DNA of 64,000 nucleotides from Kappaphycus alvarezii (Eukaryota > Rhodophyta > Florideophyceae > Gigartinales > Solieriaceae), in the NCBI GenBank assembly GCA_002205965.3, contig NADL03000768.1, positions 62,001 through 126,000 on the forward strand, read 5' to 3'. The notes below the pieces were generated by a model. That model was not told the DNA's origin and did not search any database. It saw nothing but the letters and a program-made list of their open reading frames with translations. The stretch's first letter is position 1; each line of letters opens with the position of its first letter. A program made the translations under genes and the position numbers. This document shows, piece after piece, positions 10,320-21,419 of the stretch.

Positions 10320-11224
10320 GCACCGCTGGCGCGAGTCTAGCCGTCCACTAAACAGAATATAACGGGAGGCGAGGAGAAGTTGGTGTCAGTGTGAGTGAAA
10401 TTCCTTCTGGTATGTAATCGAACGATCGGAGGGAGTTTTGGAATGCTGAATGTACATCTGAAGTTAAGTGAACTGCACTTTACACAAGTGCGGTACTTTT
10501 CCCTACTCGCATGCACCGCCGCCTGCAGTGAAAATCAATCAATGTCGTGTGATGGCACATATGTACAGTGCCTTGAACTGTAATGATAATATTCAACTTA
10601 TCTCGCCATAATTTATTGCGAGAACGCTCTCGACACAGACGGCGGTTATCCGCAACCGGCGGTTATCCGCTGGCCTGTTGTTTCCACATTTATATGCCCC
10701 GCATCTGCTGTATAACGCAATGGTAAGTGATGGGGCGAATGCTGCATTCCGGGTTGTTTTAATTATTTTTTAAGTACAGTACAGTACAATACTGTACTGT
10801 AAGAGTTATATTTGTATTTTAGACTACAGTTCTGAAATTTATTTGTGTTCTAGGAACCGCCGGCCGCCTTTTGGCCACATGCACTTTCGGTGCTTGCCTA
10901 TACATGTAGGCGAAGCGTCGGAGGTGTGCGAGTAAACAGACAACAGAACGGCCGACACCCAAATGGTACTCTTGCGGAGGACTGAAACTCTCGGCGCAAG
11001 CGGAGTAATAGTCGACGGCACTAGCGATGTTCGCAAATTATTGTTTTCTATAAAAAAGTCGTCATGGCCTCTAGACCCGATGCGTAGGAATCACTTACTC
11101 TTCTTGGACGTCTAGATGGCCCAGCTTTCGATTTCAACTACGAGACATTCGCATCGAATGGCGGACGTGTAGACGAGGCAAAATACTACTCCACGGACAA
11201 GCAAAAATTCTTCGAGCATTCAGT
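10320..11224. other. noncoding spacer with short repeats
   Basis: No gene is seen. A 15-base word CCGGCGGTTATCCGC occurs twice in tandem at about 10639-10670. A run of alternating ACTGTAC/GTACAGT words lies at about 10773-10803. The segment 10815-10965 is repeated at 43675-43825. Sequence from about 11100 may be the eroded N-terminus of the Gypsy gag that follows. Confidence 0.4.
10815..10965 (+). repeat. dispersed repeat, copy 1
   Basis: About 150 bases here match 43675-43825 in the same orientation. Shared words include TTTAGACTACA, TCTAGGAA, GGCCGCCTTTTGGCCACATGCA and TAGGCGAAGCG. No coding frame is conserved between the copies. The nature of the element is unknown. Confidence 0.6.
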
Positions 11225-12100
11225 CGAGGAAGAAGACCCCAAGACGTCATCCGACAAGCTTTAGAACTTGAACTTGACATTAAAGACATCGCTGGCTCCG
11301 TGAAGGAAATCGATCGCCTTTATGAGAAAGCCGACTTCGACAATGTTGCAAGATTTGGACCTCTAAGCAACTCCATCTGTCTTTACGAGGAGCTACAGCA
11401 GTTCTTAGCTCTCCGTGGACCACGAGGTTACTCAAATATCAAAAAGGCTCTAAGAGACTTTCAATCGAATCGCATCAAGTTTATTGGCACTTCAAGCTGG
11501 GTCTTAGATGTCCCAATAGCCAAGTTGTTCGTTCATTCGGACTCCTGTTCCAAAAATATCGAGAGCAAGGTGGAAGCTCTAGCTGAAGATCTCTCCAGAC
11601 TGACATTTTTTTAAAAAAATAAGAGGGGAGATAACGGTGCAGGACCTTCGGCGGCACACCATAGGGGCAATAAAGTTCGTCCAGCTCTTATTGCGACAAA
11701 CTAGGTCACAAATCCATGAAATACGAGGAGAACACCCACCGCAATACGCGCTGCACTTAATGCGGAAAGACCGTTCATTCAGAAGCCACTTGTTGGTCTG
11801 CTGCTAGGGACAGGTCTCCGGGGTCTCACAATAACAACAAAAAGGAAGAGAACGGAAAAGAAAATCAGGTTAATGTAGTCTGTGAATGCGATTCAGACAC
11901 AGATTCTGCTATCCGAGTCCGAGAAGTACTTAATGCAACAAAAAGAACAGCGGAGGGCCAGGCCTTACCAAAACAGCATCCCCAAGGAAACTGCGAGGGG
12001 ATTCTGATATACCTTCTCGTAAATAACCCACAGCAATCCCGATTATCTCCCTCGGTCCATCCGGTAGAATAATTTCGTAATTTGAATCGCAGGAGGAAGC
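11225..12100 (+). pseudogene. Gypsy remnant gag with zinc knuckle
   Basis: The plus frame from 11225 to 11614 is a helical gag-like protein (VIRQALELELDIKDIAGSVK, then the 104-codon part that starts at 11300). After a shift, a zinc knuckle reads C-T-stop-C-G-K-T-V-H-S-E-A-T-C at about 11753-11794, matching CX2CX4HX4C with a stop in place of one residue. An acidic tail follows to about 12100. The protease and RT pieces downstream are in the right order for Ty3/gypsy. Confidence 0.6.
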
Positions 12101-12245
12101 CGAAAAAAATCGCGCGAAGAAAACTCGAACAAGATCCAAGAGTACGCTGGCAAATACGACGTCGAGCCGGAACTTGCGAATTCCAACTGCGGTCTAACGT
12201 TTGGTCAGCTCCTTCGTGGTGATGCAGATGGAGCTACCAAGATAA

Positions 12246-12854
12246 TTGGCCGTTTTCTCGCGAAGCAGTCAGTACCCCGCGTCGCAGTCGTCTCCACCCC
12301 GGAGTCTTAAGGTTTATGGATTTGAGTTTTGGGCATTACTAGACTCTGGGGCAGTACCCAACATAATGTTCGCTGTCCTGTCTCAACGTTTATACATATC
12401 ACCGAATTTTACGTCACGGAAGGTAGCAGTGGCTAATGGAGAAAGTTCATCTTGTGTCGGCTCGTTGCTGAATGTTCCTACCAATTTCGGAGAAAAAGGG
12501 GTAAAGTTGGACTACCCTGTTGTCGAGAAGTCTCCATTTGACATTATCATCGGGCTTCTTGCACTAGCATATACTCGCGCGAGCCTAGACTATGGAGCAC
12601 AGAGTGTGCGACTGTACATCGGGTCCGAAGAAACCGTGCTACCGCTAGAGCCCGACGCGAAAGCAACCGAAAAGAGGTTCGTCGAAGGCGAAGATATCGG
12701 TACTCCCAGTGAAGATTTCACATCCGATTCGAACGCTGGACCGGAGTCATCGGATTCTTCCGAAGAAGAACCTGTTTTGCTAATACGCGGAGAAGTGCTC
12801 GAACACGGGGATGAGAAGAATTATAGCGGAAAAGGCACCACCGATGAAGAATAA
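12246..12854 (+). pseudogene. Gypsy remnant protease
   Basis: A 202-codon frame contains ALLDSGAVPNIM at about 12337-12372, the canonical Asp-Ser-Gly-Ala active site of retropepsins, and FDIIIGLLAL at about 12537-12566, the second conserved strand. An acidic, Ser/Glu-rich linker leads to the RT. It differs from the E1/E2 family protease in this window, which has Asp-Pro-Gly-Gly. Confidence 0.75.
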
Positions 12855-13375
12855 AATGGAGTTCGTGGCGCTCTGAGGGCTCGTCTAGCGCACCTTCGAG
12901 AAGAATACCCAGCGCAAATGAACGATTCCCTCCGAAGCAATAAAATAGTCGCTTGGAATATTGACGATCCCCGTTTCGCCGCGGTTCCAGTAAAACACAA
13001 GTTTGAGCTCAAGGACCAAGACCCAGTTTACCACAGAGCTCGCCGCCTGGCTCCGCGTCACAACGATAAGGTCCGACAAGAAGTTGATATAATGCTGGAA
13101 GTAGGTATTATTACCACAGAGTCTTCGGCATTGTCCTTCTCCGTTTTGATTGCCTCCAAGAAGGACGAGAAGCCCAGATTCTGTGTGGACTACCGCACTC
13201 TGAACCGTAAGATGAAGGCTGATTGTTGGCCTCTGCACAATATAGAAGAAATATTCGATTACTGAAAAGTTAATTCGGTAGTCACTATCATCGAATTGTT
13301 CACAGGATACTAGCAGGTTTGCATGAGCGAAGAGTGTAAGGAGATGACTACCTTTGTTTGCCGTTAAATCGCTAG
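12855..13375 (+). pseudogene. Gypsy remnant reverse transcriptase, N-terminal part
   Basis: The frame from 12918 has the RT entry segment DPVYHRARRLAP (about 13019-13054) and KKDEKPRFCVDYRTLNRKM (about 13160-13216), the usual first palm motif of gypsy RT. The frame continues past a stop to a degenerate TIIELFTGYxQV (about 13285-13321) and MTTFVCR, then ends. The YxDD half, RNase H and integrase are missing, so the element is truncated on its 3' side. Confidence 0.8.
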
Positions 13376-14506
13376 CCCTACAGCCAACGAGCGTCAAGTA
13401 TCATTGGTTAGCTAAGAGCGAATCGCAGCACAGTGCATGCATGCAGCCGGTGCGCAGTGGTCGGAAGAAATTGGAATTCCCTAATTTTTGAAAATTCAGC
13501 AGTCAATGAGAATCAAGCTTTGCTTCTGCTGATTATGATAGTAATTTGTAAGGGTATTCATGGCACGGCGCATTTTGGGCCAAGAAATTATTGCCTTTTT
13601 TCTGAACACATGATTGGCCAGATAGGCGTGACAGACTGTCTCTAGCAACCTCAGGTGGAGCGGTCAAGAATTGTAGAGAAGGGCTACACGTGGACTGTAA
13701 TTCTCGGATGATTGAAAATAATCGCTTGGTGGCTTCACTTTGAGCTGTTCCGTAACATCAGTGAGCGAATCCCCTTGCTTAGGACAAGTCAGGGAGTTCC
13801 GAATCAGGCAACCCTTTCTGCCGGGTTGTTTTGGATTCAGACAAGCATTGTGCTGTCTTTGGAGGCCAAAAATATATATACAGTGATCGAGGTATTCTTT
13901 TACCTTTGTTACCTTTGAAGGTGACTTGAGCCCAGAGCATGATCCTGGTCCATCTTCAACTTGCCAAAATTACCCGATCAAGCGGTATGTCTGAATTCAT
14001 TTGATCTTTAAAGAGTTTCGTAAGCGACTTTCGTACCACAGACAAGTTCAGAGCCGATCAACAACCTAAGCTCGCGGGAATGCAGCAAACGCAATCCTAT
14101 CACAGCTAACTCAATTGCAAGATTCTGAACTGGCGGGACAAAAAGTACCGAAACTCCTGTACACGGCAGAAAAATACTCCAGATAGATCAGCCAAGGGAT
14201 GAAAAGAGCGTCTTTAAGGAATAAAGTAAGTTAAAAAACATAGCACTGGCAAAGTCGGCAATGGATCGGGACAATTAGACCTTTCTAGGCGGGGTTGCAG
14301 ACCAAGGGAAGATTAAGGGGTCCTGTTTTCTCTGCTATTCAAGGAAAAAATCCTTGAATGGTACAGCTGATGACATCTCGTTGAGGGTACTTATATCGTG
14401 ATGATATCTCACATATTTCTAGAGACTGTAGACATATTTGTAGACATCTCTTTGCCGTACAGCAGTCAGTCTACACACAAGAGTTTACTCGATCAAATCA
14501 ATCGAT
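13376..14506. other. unassigned sequence
   Basis: No gene or repeat family of this window is recognised in these 1.1 kb. Two short open frames (13433-13645, 13712-13918) show no motif. Confidence 0.4.
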
Positions 14507-16307
14507 ATGCCCCGAGATCCTGACAAAATTAGTCTGCCCTAGTCCCCTCCACCCAGGATCCCCGACGCACCTACTCCCAATGCAGAATATTTACCGGAAA
14601 CCTGTCCAATACGAGCTCACAAGACGACAAACGCTGTTCCTATATTGCCAAGGCCTTCACATGACATGGTTCTGTTCCTTGATCCAAGGTGTTGCCCTAG
14701 TTCTATCTCATCATCTCACACGCCTTCGGACCTTAGAATGGGGACGAAAAACCATGAAAGGGCTGCAAGACGCTACGTCAAATAGGTGGAGCGGTGCGCT
14801 GAGGCAGGAAGGATCTCCGATGTGAACGTTGACGCTTCTGCGAGGCTGACGGAAGTTAAAAACCCAATGGGACACAATAAAATCAGTAATCTCAGAAATA
14901 CCACTAGCTCGCCAGCTGTAACTGATGCCTATGACGAATTGGAGGTAGATTCTCGTTGATTTACGCCTAGTTTTGAGGAAGTATTACCAAGGAACCCTTA
15001 TTTTGTAAGAAAGCCCTCTTTTAAACAAAAACAGCGAAAGAAAGGGTCCAGGTCAAAGAGGGGAAAGGGGTCAGGCAGCAATTCCAAATCACTGTACAAG
15101 TGGACTGTCGAGGACGAGTACCTGCTGATTGACTACTGGGAAACGCACTATGCCGACTATAAGAAATTTTCAAAAGAGATTTTTGGAAAGCAGGCTGCGC
15201 CCCACTTAAATCCGGAGTTTGTCAAGAAGAGAGAAGGCAACACAGTTCAAGTTCAAACTTCGCAAGTCCCATCGAAACTGCAGTATTGTTTCAGACTCTA
15301 CAAGAAGGTGTCTGACAAATAATCGAGCTCAGGCGCCAGGTAGGAAGTTGGGGACGGAAATTCTTTACCCTCACATATCTCGCGAGAGTTCATCCATTTC
15401 GAGTCATGTCATCGATTTTTATCCAACAAGACTGATTTCTCGCCACCGTTTATTTGGATATGCGGAAAACGTAACTCTGAGGTCAACGTAAGAGATTCTG
15501 AAACCAGGAGAGATCCTAATGCAGTTATTCGGACTCAAGCGGCCAGTTGCGCAGGGATTATTCCTGTAACTGATGATGGAGCAAGCGAAATTGAGATTCA
15601 AGTCCGCTTGTCTTCGGCCTCATCATTCTGGAACCAGTTAAAATACCAGATAGCGATGGAACTGCTGATGACATCGATATTGTGCCAATGAATTAAACGC
15701 CAAATTGTGCTACTATACAAACTGTGGCCGAAATTAGACGACCAGAGGAGATAAGAGATTTAGAGCAGGTTCCAAGTGGTGGCGCAGTGGTCAACGAAGA
15801 TCTTGACGAAGCGACTGGTGATGATAATGCTTGGAATAATAGCAAGCATCGAGAAAGTACTGAGTGTCGCAAAGTTAATGATCGCGTTAAATCAATTACG
15901 CAATTAGATGACATTCTTAACGAAATTATCGATGCTCAGCGGGAGATGAGCAAGGCCACTTTTGAGCAGATGGCACACCACCGAAAAGTGTATGACCAGG
16001 AACTAGTTTATCGCTGGGAAGGTGTTTCAATCAAAAAAGCTGACATCACTCTAAAGGAGAAAGACTATGCCCTTCGCGAGCGCTCTCTTAGGTTAAGGGA
16101 GTCAGAGATTGACGTTATCAGGACCAAAGTTGACCTGGATTTTAAATGAAGAAGAACGAAGCCCGCGAGAGGATGAGACAGGACAAAATAGCAAGCCTGC
16201 GACAAGCAGCAATTACCTTGGACAAACTCGGAGAACGAGAGAAGGCGAGAGAGTTTATGTCTCAGATGCCAGGCATGCTCCAGGCCATAGGTGGTGCTGA
16301 TGTTTGA
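14507..16307 (+). pseudogene. Myb/SANT-like DNA-binding protein, decayed (Harbinger-type partner)
   Basis: From ATG 14507 one frame can be followed to about 15320 with only nonsense breaks (TAG 14540, one near 14788, TGA near 14958). It starts MPRDPDKISLP, then has a Lys/Arg-rich segment and a SANT-like helix set WTVEDEYLLIDYWETHYADY at about 15102-15161. After frame changes it continues as the frame at 15724-16149, ending in a coiled coil (ALRERSLRLRESEIDVI). It then moves by an ATGA overlap at 16146 into a 53-codon end with stop TGA 16305-16307. PIF/Harbinger transposons encode such a Myb-like protein beside the transposase, and a transposase end lies 1 kb downstream on minus. Confidence 0.55.
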
Positions 16308-17337
16308 GAACTCCATTTCAAATATCTTTTGGCACTATGTATGGCTCAATTTGAGCCTTCAAGTCAAGACAAAAGCGGGAAGTAGATAAAGGCGTACAAG
16401 GGCGTTGTGTGCTTTTACGGCAGGTTGTATGGTCAAAACTTTATGCTGGCTGCACTTTTCATTTGATAAAGTGTAAGCTGGCAGAATATGCAATGCGGAA
16501 TTACAGGAAATTTCTTCACTCTCCTTACTGATGATACTCTGTCCCTTTTCATTCTCACCCATTCCTATCGTCGCTACCCTCCTCTCCGCGCCTGCCTCCT
16601 CCCCCCTATCTTGGGTCGAGGTTGCTGTGCCCCCCCGTCGCCCTCCTCAAACACATGCTCCCATCTCCTTTACCCCACCCCCTGATATTCCCCTCCAGAG
16701 TTGGTGCGCGGAAGACGGAAACTTCTTCATCCGACGGGGCTTAGCCCCTGCCTTCCTCCGGTTCTTACAAACAGAAAGGCCTGACCAGGGTGTCTTTATA
16801 ACTTTATCCAAACTAGAGGCTTGGCAGCTCACCCCACCACCTCGGCAAGCCCTACCCTGCATTTTCATCGCCAGCGCCACTATGTAGACATCAAGCGCGT
16901 CAATTTTTCATCCCGAGGCATGCGAGTCCTCATTTCCACTCGGCTTGAGTCTGCACGGTATTTTTAGTCTTCTTCCAGATCACTTCGTGACTGACAAACG
17001 GCCTTCCATATACTCTGCCACTTCGCAAGTTCCTCCCGCATGGTCTGTGCTCTCCGAAATGCCCCGCCGCCACTCAACATTTCTAGCTCAACAAGGTTTG
17101 ATCTGGAACTGCGAGGAGCATTCGAAGCCATCCATCGACACATTCATGATGACGCTTGGCTCTTTGCTACTCTCCGATGACTCTCGGCAGCCTCGGCTTG
17201 AACCTAACTACTTACTACTACTATCATCTTTGTCCTACCACAGCCCTCCCTTGAGCACTTTCTCTTTAAGCTGTGATATTTTATCCTATCGATACTCCGC
17301 ACATCTATTCGGGTAACCTAAAAATACAACTCATGCC
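16308..17337. other. unassigned, proline-rich open frames only
   Basis: Open frames at 16531-16887 and 16945-17316 on plus are rich in Pro, Ser and Leu with no recognisable domain. By position this could be the non-transcribed space between the two genes of a Harbinger element, or a captured fragment. I make no functional call. Confidence 0.35.
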
Positions 17338-17900
17338 TATTCGTAGAATGAGAGTACCTGTTTCTTAACCACCTCTCTCGCGTCCCAATCTTTCGTCATA
17401 TCTACATCTCCATGCTCCTCAGGGGGCGGGCTGTACCCTTCTTCGCAAACATTCAGGTCTCCGCTCCAACCTCGTTCTCGCACTGCATCCTCATCTTGGG
17501 AAAATTCTTTGTCTCAGCCTTCACCAAACTCCTTAGGAATGTTGTGTAGGATGTATCCGGATACTGTACACTTGACTACTTTTTCGTAGTTAGAGTTCTT
17601 ACGCAGTTTAGCCTCACAGATCGCAGTCCTTGGAAACAGCTCTTAACGTGCCCAATGACGTGTTCAGACTTCATACGGAGAGAACTACGGTAATGGTTGT
17701 ATACCAGGTTATCTGCGAATTTTGTATTTAGAGCCTTATAATTCGGGATGAGCCTCCGATAAATTCCGAACACTGCATCACCGAGGCCGTGCTGATGTCC
17801 AGTGAACTACCAATTCTCCTTATTTGGGTCCTAAAATGACGCAGATCTCGCAACACCTGCGTCGTGAACAGATCCAGGCCATCCCCACAACATCACGAAT
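17338..17900 (-). pseudogene. PIF/Harbinger transposase, C-terminal remnant
   Basis: On minus, the frame at 17773-17573 reads NHYRSSLRMKSEHVIGHVKS and continues CFQGLRSVR. This is the conserved end of the DDE_Tnp_4 catalytic domain, with the catalytic glutamate in the SEHVIG motif. A frame change continues it through a CTVSGYILHNIP segment, the usual short helix after the catalytic core, and an acidic tail to a stop at 17338-17340. The N-terminal two thirds is missing because Copia sequence begins at about 17905. Confidence 0.75.
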
Positions 17901-17904
17901 GATT

Positions 17905-18765
17905 AGATTGTGGTCGTTAGAGACCAAAGCCTGCATGCTGTAGTTTGACTTGAGATCAAAGAATGTTTCTTTTTCAAGTCCGAGAACGAATGCAAAGTTA
18001 TTTGTAGACCTGTTCCAACTCCTATGAATCTAAACACTGACGAGTTGAACGTGGATCGGTCGGGAGATGCGGTTAGTGATGCTCGGACAGATGCTCCATA
18101 CAGGAGCGCCATTGGAGCTCTCATGTATTTTTCTGTTGGAACACGACCTGATATATCTTATGCGGTGGGCAAACTTGCACGTTTCTGCAAAGAACCAAGA
18201 GAGAAGCATTGGTTAGCAGTAAAAAGAGGGTTAAGGTATCTCGCTGGGACCAAAGATTTAGGTCTTGTGTTCCGAGGAATGCTGATCTGGGCTTGTCTGC
18301 ATACTGTGACTCGGATTGGGCCGGAGATGTGTGGGATCGCAAATCGACGAGTGGTTTCGTGTTTCGCATGGCTGGAAGTGGGGTAAGTTGGTGCTCGCGA
18401 AAGCAAACGGTAGTCGCAGCTTCGTCATGTGAGGCCGAATACATTTCGTTAACTGCAGCAAGTAAAGAAGCAATGTGTCTGAGACGTGTCGTTCGGGACA
18501 TCCTTGAAACCTGGACATCGCTGGGCATGAAAGCACTTGGAATTGATCATGCTACTACAATATACAGCGATAACCAGGGGCTATGGAGCTCGCTCGAAAC
18601 GAGAGCACCAACAGACGCAACAAGCACATTGATATTGCATACCACTTTGTAAGAGATGCAGTTGTGCGTAAAGAGGTGGACTTGATGTACGTGCCAACAA
18701 CTGAAAATGTTGCTGACGCTTTGAAAAAACCAATAGGGCGAGTTCAGATGACAAAGCTTGTTTGA
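17905..18765 (+). pseudogene. Copia D RNase H end
   Basis: This belongs to the same lineage as Copia A, and its first bases match Copia A near 7400-7500. The frame has RPVPTPMNLNT (about 18010), YRSAIGALMYFSVGTRPDIS (about 18099-18158) and, after a shift near 18280, YCDSDWAGDVWDRKSTSGF (about 18301-18357), a CEAEYISL catalytic-site segment (about 18429) and YSDNQG. A further shift gives NKHIDIAYHFVRDAV and ADALKKPIG to the stop at 18763. It is followed by a polypurine stretch and a type-1 LTR, so it shows which pol belongs with that LTR. Confidence 0.85.
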
Positions 18766-18818
18766 CTGATTTTGATGGGTACAAAGGGGGAGTATGAATT
18801 AATGTAAAAACAATGTGA

Positions 18819-18829
18819 TCGAGGGAGAG
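18819..18829 (+). promoter_or_regulatory. Copia type-1 polypurine tract
   Basis: TCGAGGGAGAG ends directly before the TGTTGAAAAAG start of the LTR. This junction identifies the 1.2-kb repeat as an LTR and not a MITE. Confidence 0.6.
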
Positions 18830-19365
18830 TGTTGAAAAAGGGATAGAATGCATGCGATCCCATGCGTTTTAGTCGCCACCTGGACACGTGTGCACTTGTA
18901 GCATGAAAATGCGAGTTGCACCCTTCTTCTGTGTGTACACCTATGACACGTGTGGAATGGGCCAAATCGAAATTTGCCTGGGACGAAAGCCCATTTTCGG
19001 GCAGCTCAAAATCACCGCGCATTTTACCATTTTTCAAACCTCTTGGTATTCTGCCGTCTGATTGGCTGTTAGATACGCCTACATACCACTCACATCGCTC
19101 CAAGTGGCGATATCTGAGCTGATCATTGTGGAGCATTCTGACACTTGGCATGTTATGGTTGGTTGATGGTTTGTCTCTATTCTAGGCTCAAAGTACTGTA
19201 CCCAATGTGTCATACGTGTACTGTCTCCTATGTGGCATACGTGTACTTTCTCCTCTCTGTCGTCCATGTACAGTATTATAGGTGTCGTACGTGTACAAGT
19301 AAACAGTGGTTTCTATATTTATCCTATAGTTGCCTGGACTGGCTGCATACAGTTTACACTATACT
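18830..19365 (+). repeat. Copia type-1 LTR (copy D), cut by Gypsy E1
   Basis: It starts TGTTGAAAAAGGGATAG and follows the complete type-1 LTR for 536 bases until the Gypsy LTR begins at 19366. The rest of this LTR does not reappear after the Gypsy element, at 26664. It contains several TACGTGTAC words. Confidence 0.8.
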
Positions 19366-19883
19366 TGTGGGGTGTTAAGCGCACACGAGCAGATCAAGGT
19401 AGAACTGTGGTTGAAGCTTTGGTTGAGGCTGGCAGGGTAAAGCCGGCCGCTCCAAACCAGGGTTTATATAGAACTGAATATAGCTACAAACTAAAGGAAA
19501 ATGCAGTCTAACAGTAGCGAATTCAAAGGTATCCCCGTAAAACAGCCCTGATGGTATCGTAAGTAGCGCTTTCAGAATTTTCGTCGGCAAGAGTGACATA
19601 CTCTGACAAGATGTAAGAAGTACATTGGTCCAGATGGCATGGGATAGCAAGGCGACTTTTGATTGGTAAAGCAATGATATAATATCCCAGTGTGAAACTC
19701 GCCCGTAACTATTCCAAGTGTACCTATGGGGTCAAACGCTGTGTTCAGAACTGTAAGGAAGGTATAATGACAGCAAAGTGCCTAGTAGCACTGGTTGCAA
19801 GGTTACCAGTGGTTTGAATCTACAGCACAGTAGATGCAGTGAATTCGTGTAAAGCTGTAAGGTCTGTGAAGTGAAATACAACA
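19366..19883 (-). repeat. Gypsy E1 3' LTR
   Basis: On minus it runs TGTTGTATTTCACTTC to CACCCCACA. A TATA box (TTCTATATAAACC on minus) lies at about 19463-19475. The polypurine tract abuts its start. It pairs with 26146-26663. Confidence 0.9.
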
Positions 19884-19892
19884 TCACTCCCC
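19884..19892 (-). promoter_or_regulatory. Gypsy E1 polypurine tract
   Basis: On minus GGGGAGTGA lies between the pol stop codon (19893-19895) and the LTR start. The stop, the tract and the LTR touch one another, a compact arrangement. Confidence 0.75.
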
Positions 19893-20085
19893 TTACAGAG
19901 AAGAATCGCCCCGATTCTTGAGGTTCTGCTTGTACTTATTCAAAAGTTCTTGTGAATTCTTGAGGTATGATTCAGGAAGCCACGAGTTCTCATGATCTCC
20001 GTACCCTTTCCATTTGACAAGGAATTTATTTTTTCCACGTTCTTTTTTATGAGCGAGTATAGACTCAACTTCGTATTCTCATGTC
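19893..20085 (-). pseudogene. Gypsy E1 chromodomain
   Basis: A frame different from that of the integrase above reads EYEVESILAHKK at about 20078, then KFLVKWKGYGDHENSWLPES and a final basic helix to TAA at 19893-19895. Three aromatic cage positions (Tyr near the start, Trp in VKWKG, Trp in ENSWLP) are present, as in HP1-type chromodomains. Chromoviruses use this domain to steer integration to modified histones. One frame change near 20090 separates it from the integrase C-terminus, so in this copy it would be translated wrongly. Confidence 0.85.
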
Positions 20086-21360
20086 CATCTTGAAATTGGA
20101 GTGGTGGCGGTGGTGGAATTTGTCGGTTGAATTCATCTTCAAAGAACGGTTTCAAGAGGCTAGCGTGGAACGCATTATGTATTCCTCTGTCGATCATCGG
20201 TTGAGATAACTGCAGACGGTAAGTTACGCCGTTAATGTCCTCTGTTATTTCAAAGGGACCACAATACTTTGGGTTCAGTTTGCGTGATCCAGCCGCATCT
20301 TCAAGTGATAAGTTCTTTGTTGATAGCCAAACCTTATCACCAATCTTGAACGTAGACGGCCTTCTTTTCTTGTTTACATATTTTGCGCCGGACTCATTGG
20401 ATTTTCGGATCTGATTCTGGGCTTTCCTTAATGCTTCTTGCATATGTTTTAGAAAACCTGCTGCCGCTGGATTGTCTGACGCTAAAACATCTAAGGGTAC
20501 TGTTCGTGGTTGAATTCCGTAATTGAGGAAAAATGTTGAGAAAGTTGTGGTGACATTCACAGAGGAGTTGTAAGCAACTTCAAAGTCTACCAGGAAATTA
20601 TCCCAATCTGATTTGTCGAAGCTAACGAAATCACGGCTCATTTCCTCTATTTTCCTGTTCATTATCTCCGATTGTCCATCAGTTTTTGAGTGGTATGCAG
20701 AGGAGGGGGATATCTTTGTTCCTAGTAGAGCAAAAGATTTGTCCAAAACTTGCTCATGAATATGGTATCTCGGTCACATATGATATTTTCTGGTAATCCA
20801 TGATTTCGGTATACGTGATTCTTGAACAGCAGTGCTTTTTCAGGGGCATCGGTGTTTGGTTTCGTTGGCATTATTCTGATCATCTTAGAAACTCTGTCAA
20901 CGACTGTTAACACGCCGTTATTTCCACTTTTCGACTTTGGGAGAGGTGTGATGAAATCCATGGTTATGTGGGTCCATTTGGTTTTCGGTGGTTCTAGTGG
21001 TTGTAAAAGACCTGCTGGCTTCTGATTCGTTGCTTTGGTTCTCTTTCATTGGCAGGAACGTATATATCGGATTACATCCGATCTTAAATTTTTCCAATAA
21101 AACTTTAGTGATATTCTGTTGATAGTTTTGCTTATTCCTAGGTGTCCCATGTTGGGAGTGCAATGATATTCATGCAGGAGCTTGACTCTAAAATTTCCTT
21201 CTGGTACACAGATCTTCTTGTTTTTAAGTAAAAGCATCCCTCGACGCTCACAGGGAGCTTTATGATCTTGGTAATGAGTTCTGAGGTTCTCATCCCTACC
21301 GTAATCTTCTGCCAACCCGACTAACTCAGTTTTCGTGATTGATATGGTCGAAATTTTATT
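20086..21360 (-). pseudogene. Gypsy E1 integrase
   Basis: From about 21315 on minus there is an H2C2 zinc region (LLHEYHCTPNMGHLGISKT, then IRSCQ) and, after a shift, the catalytic core with MDFITPLPKS, VDRVSKM (about 20895), HGLPENIICDRDTIFMSKFW (about 20790-20731) and SAYHSKTDGQSEIMNRKIEE near 20690-20640. The last segment holds the catalytic glutamate of the D,D35E triad. The C-terminal part includes GDKVWLSTKNL and YCGPFEI. Stops and two frame changes (near 21040 and 20740) break it. Confidence 0.85.
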
Positions 21361-21419
21361 GGATTCTGAGGATGTCTTGGTAGTAGCTTCTTGGAGTAAT
21401 TAATTTTTTCGGTGATCAG

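Noticed and set aside
16531-17316. Pro/Ser-rich open frames as a host gene
   Set aside because: Low-complexity composition, no domain, no second copy. Left unassigned.
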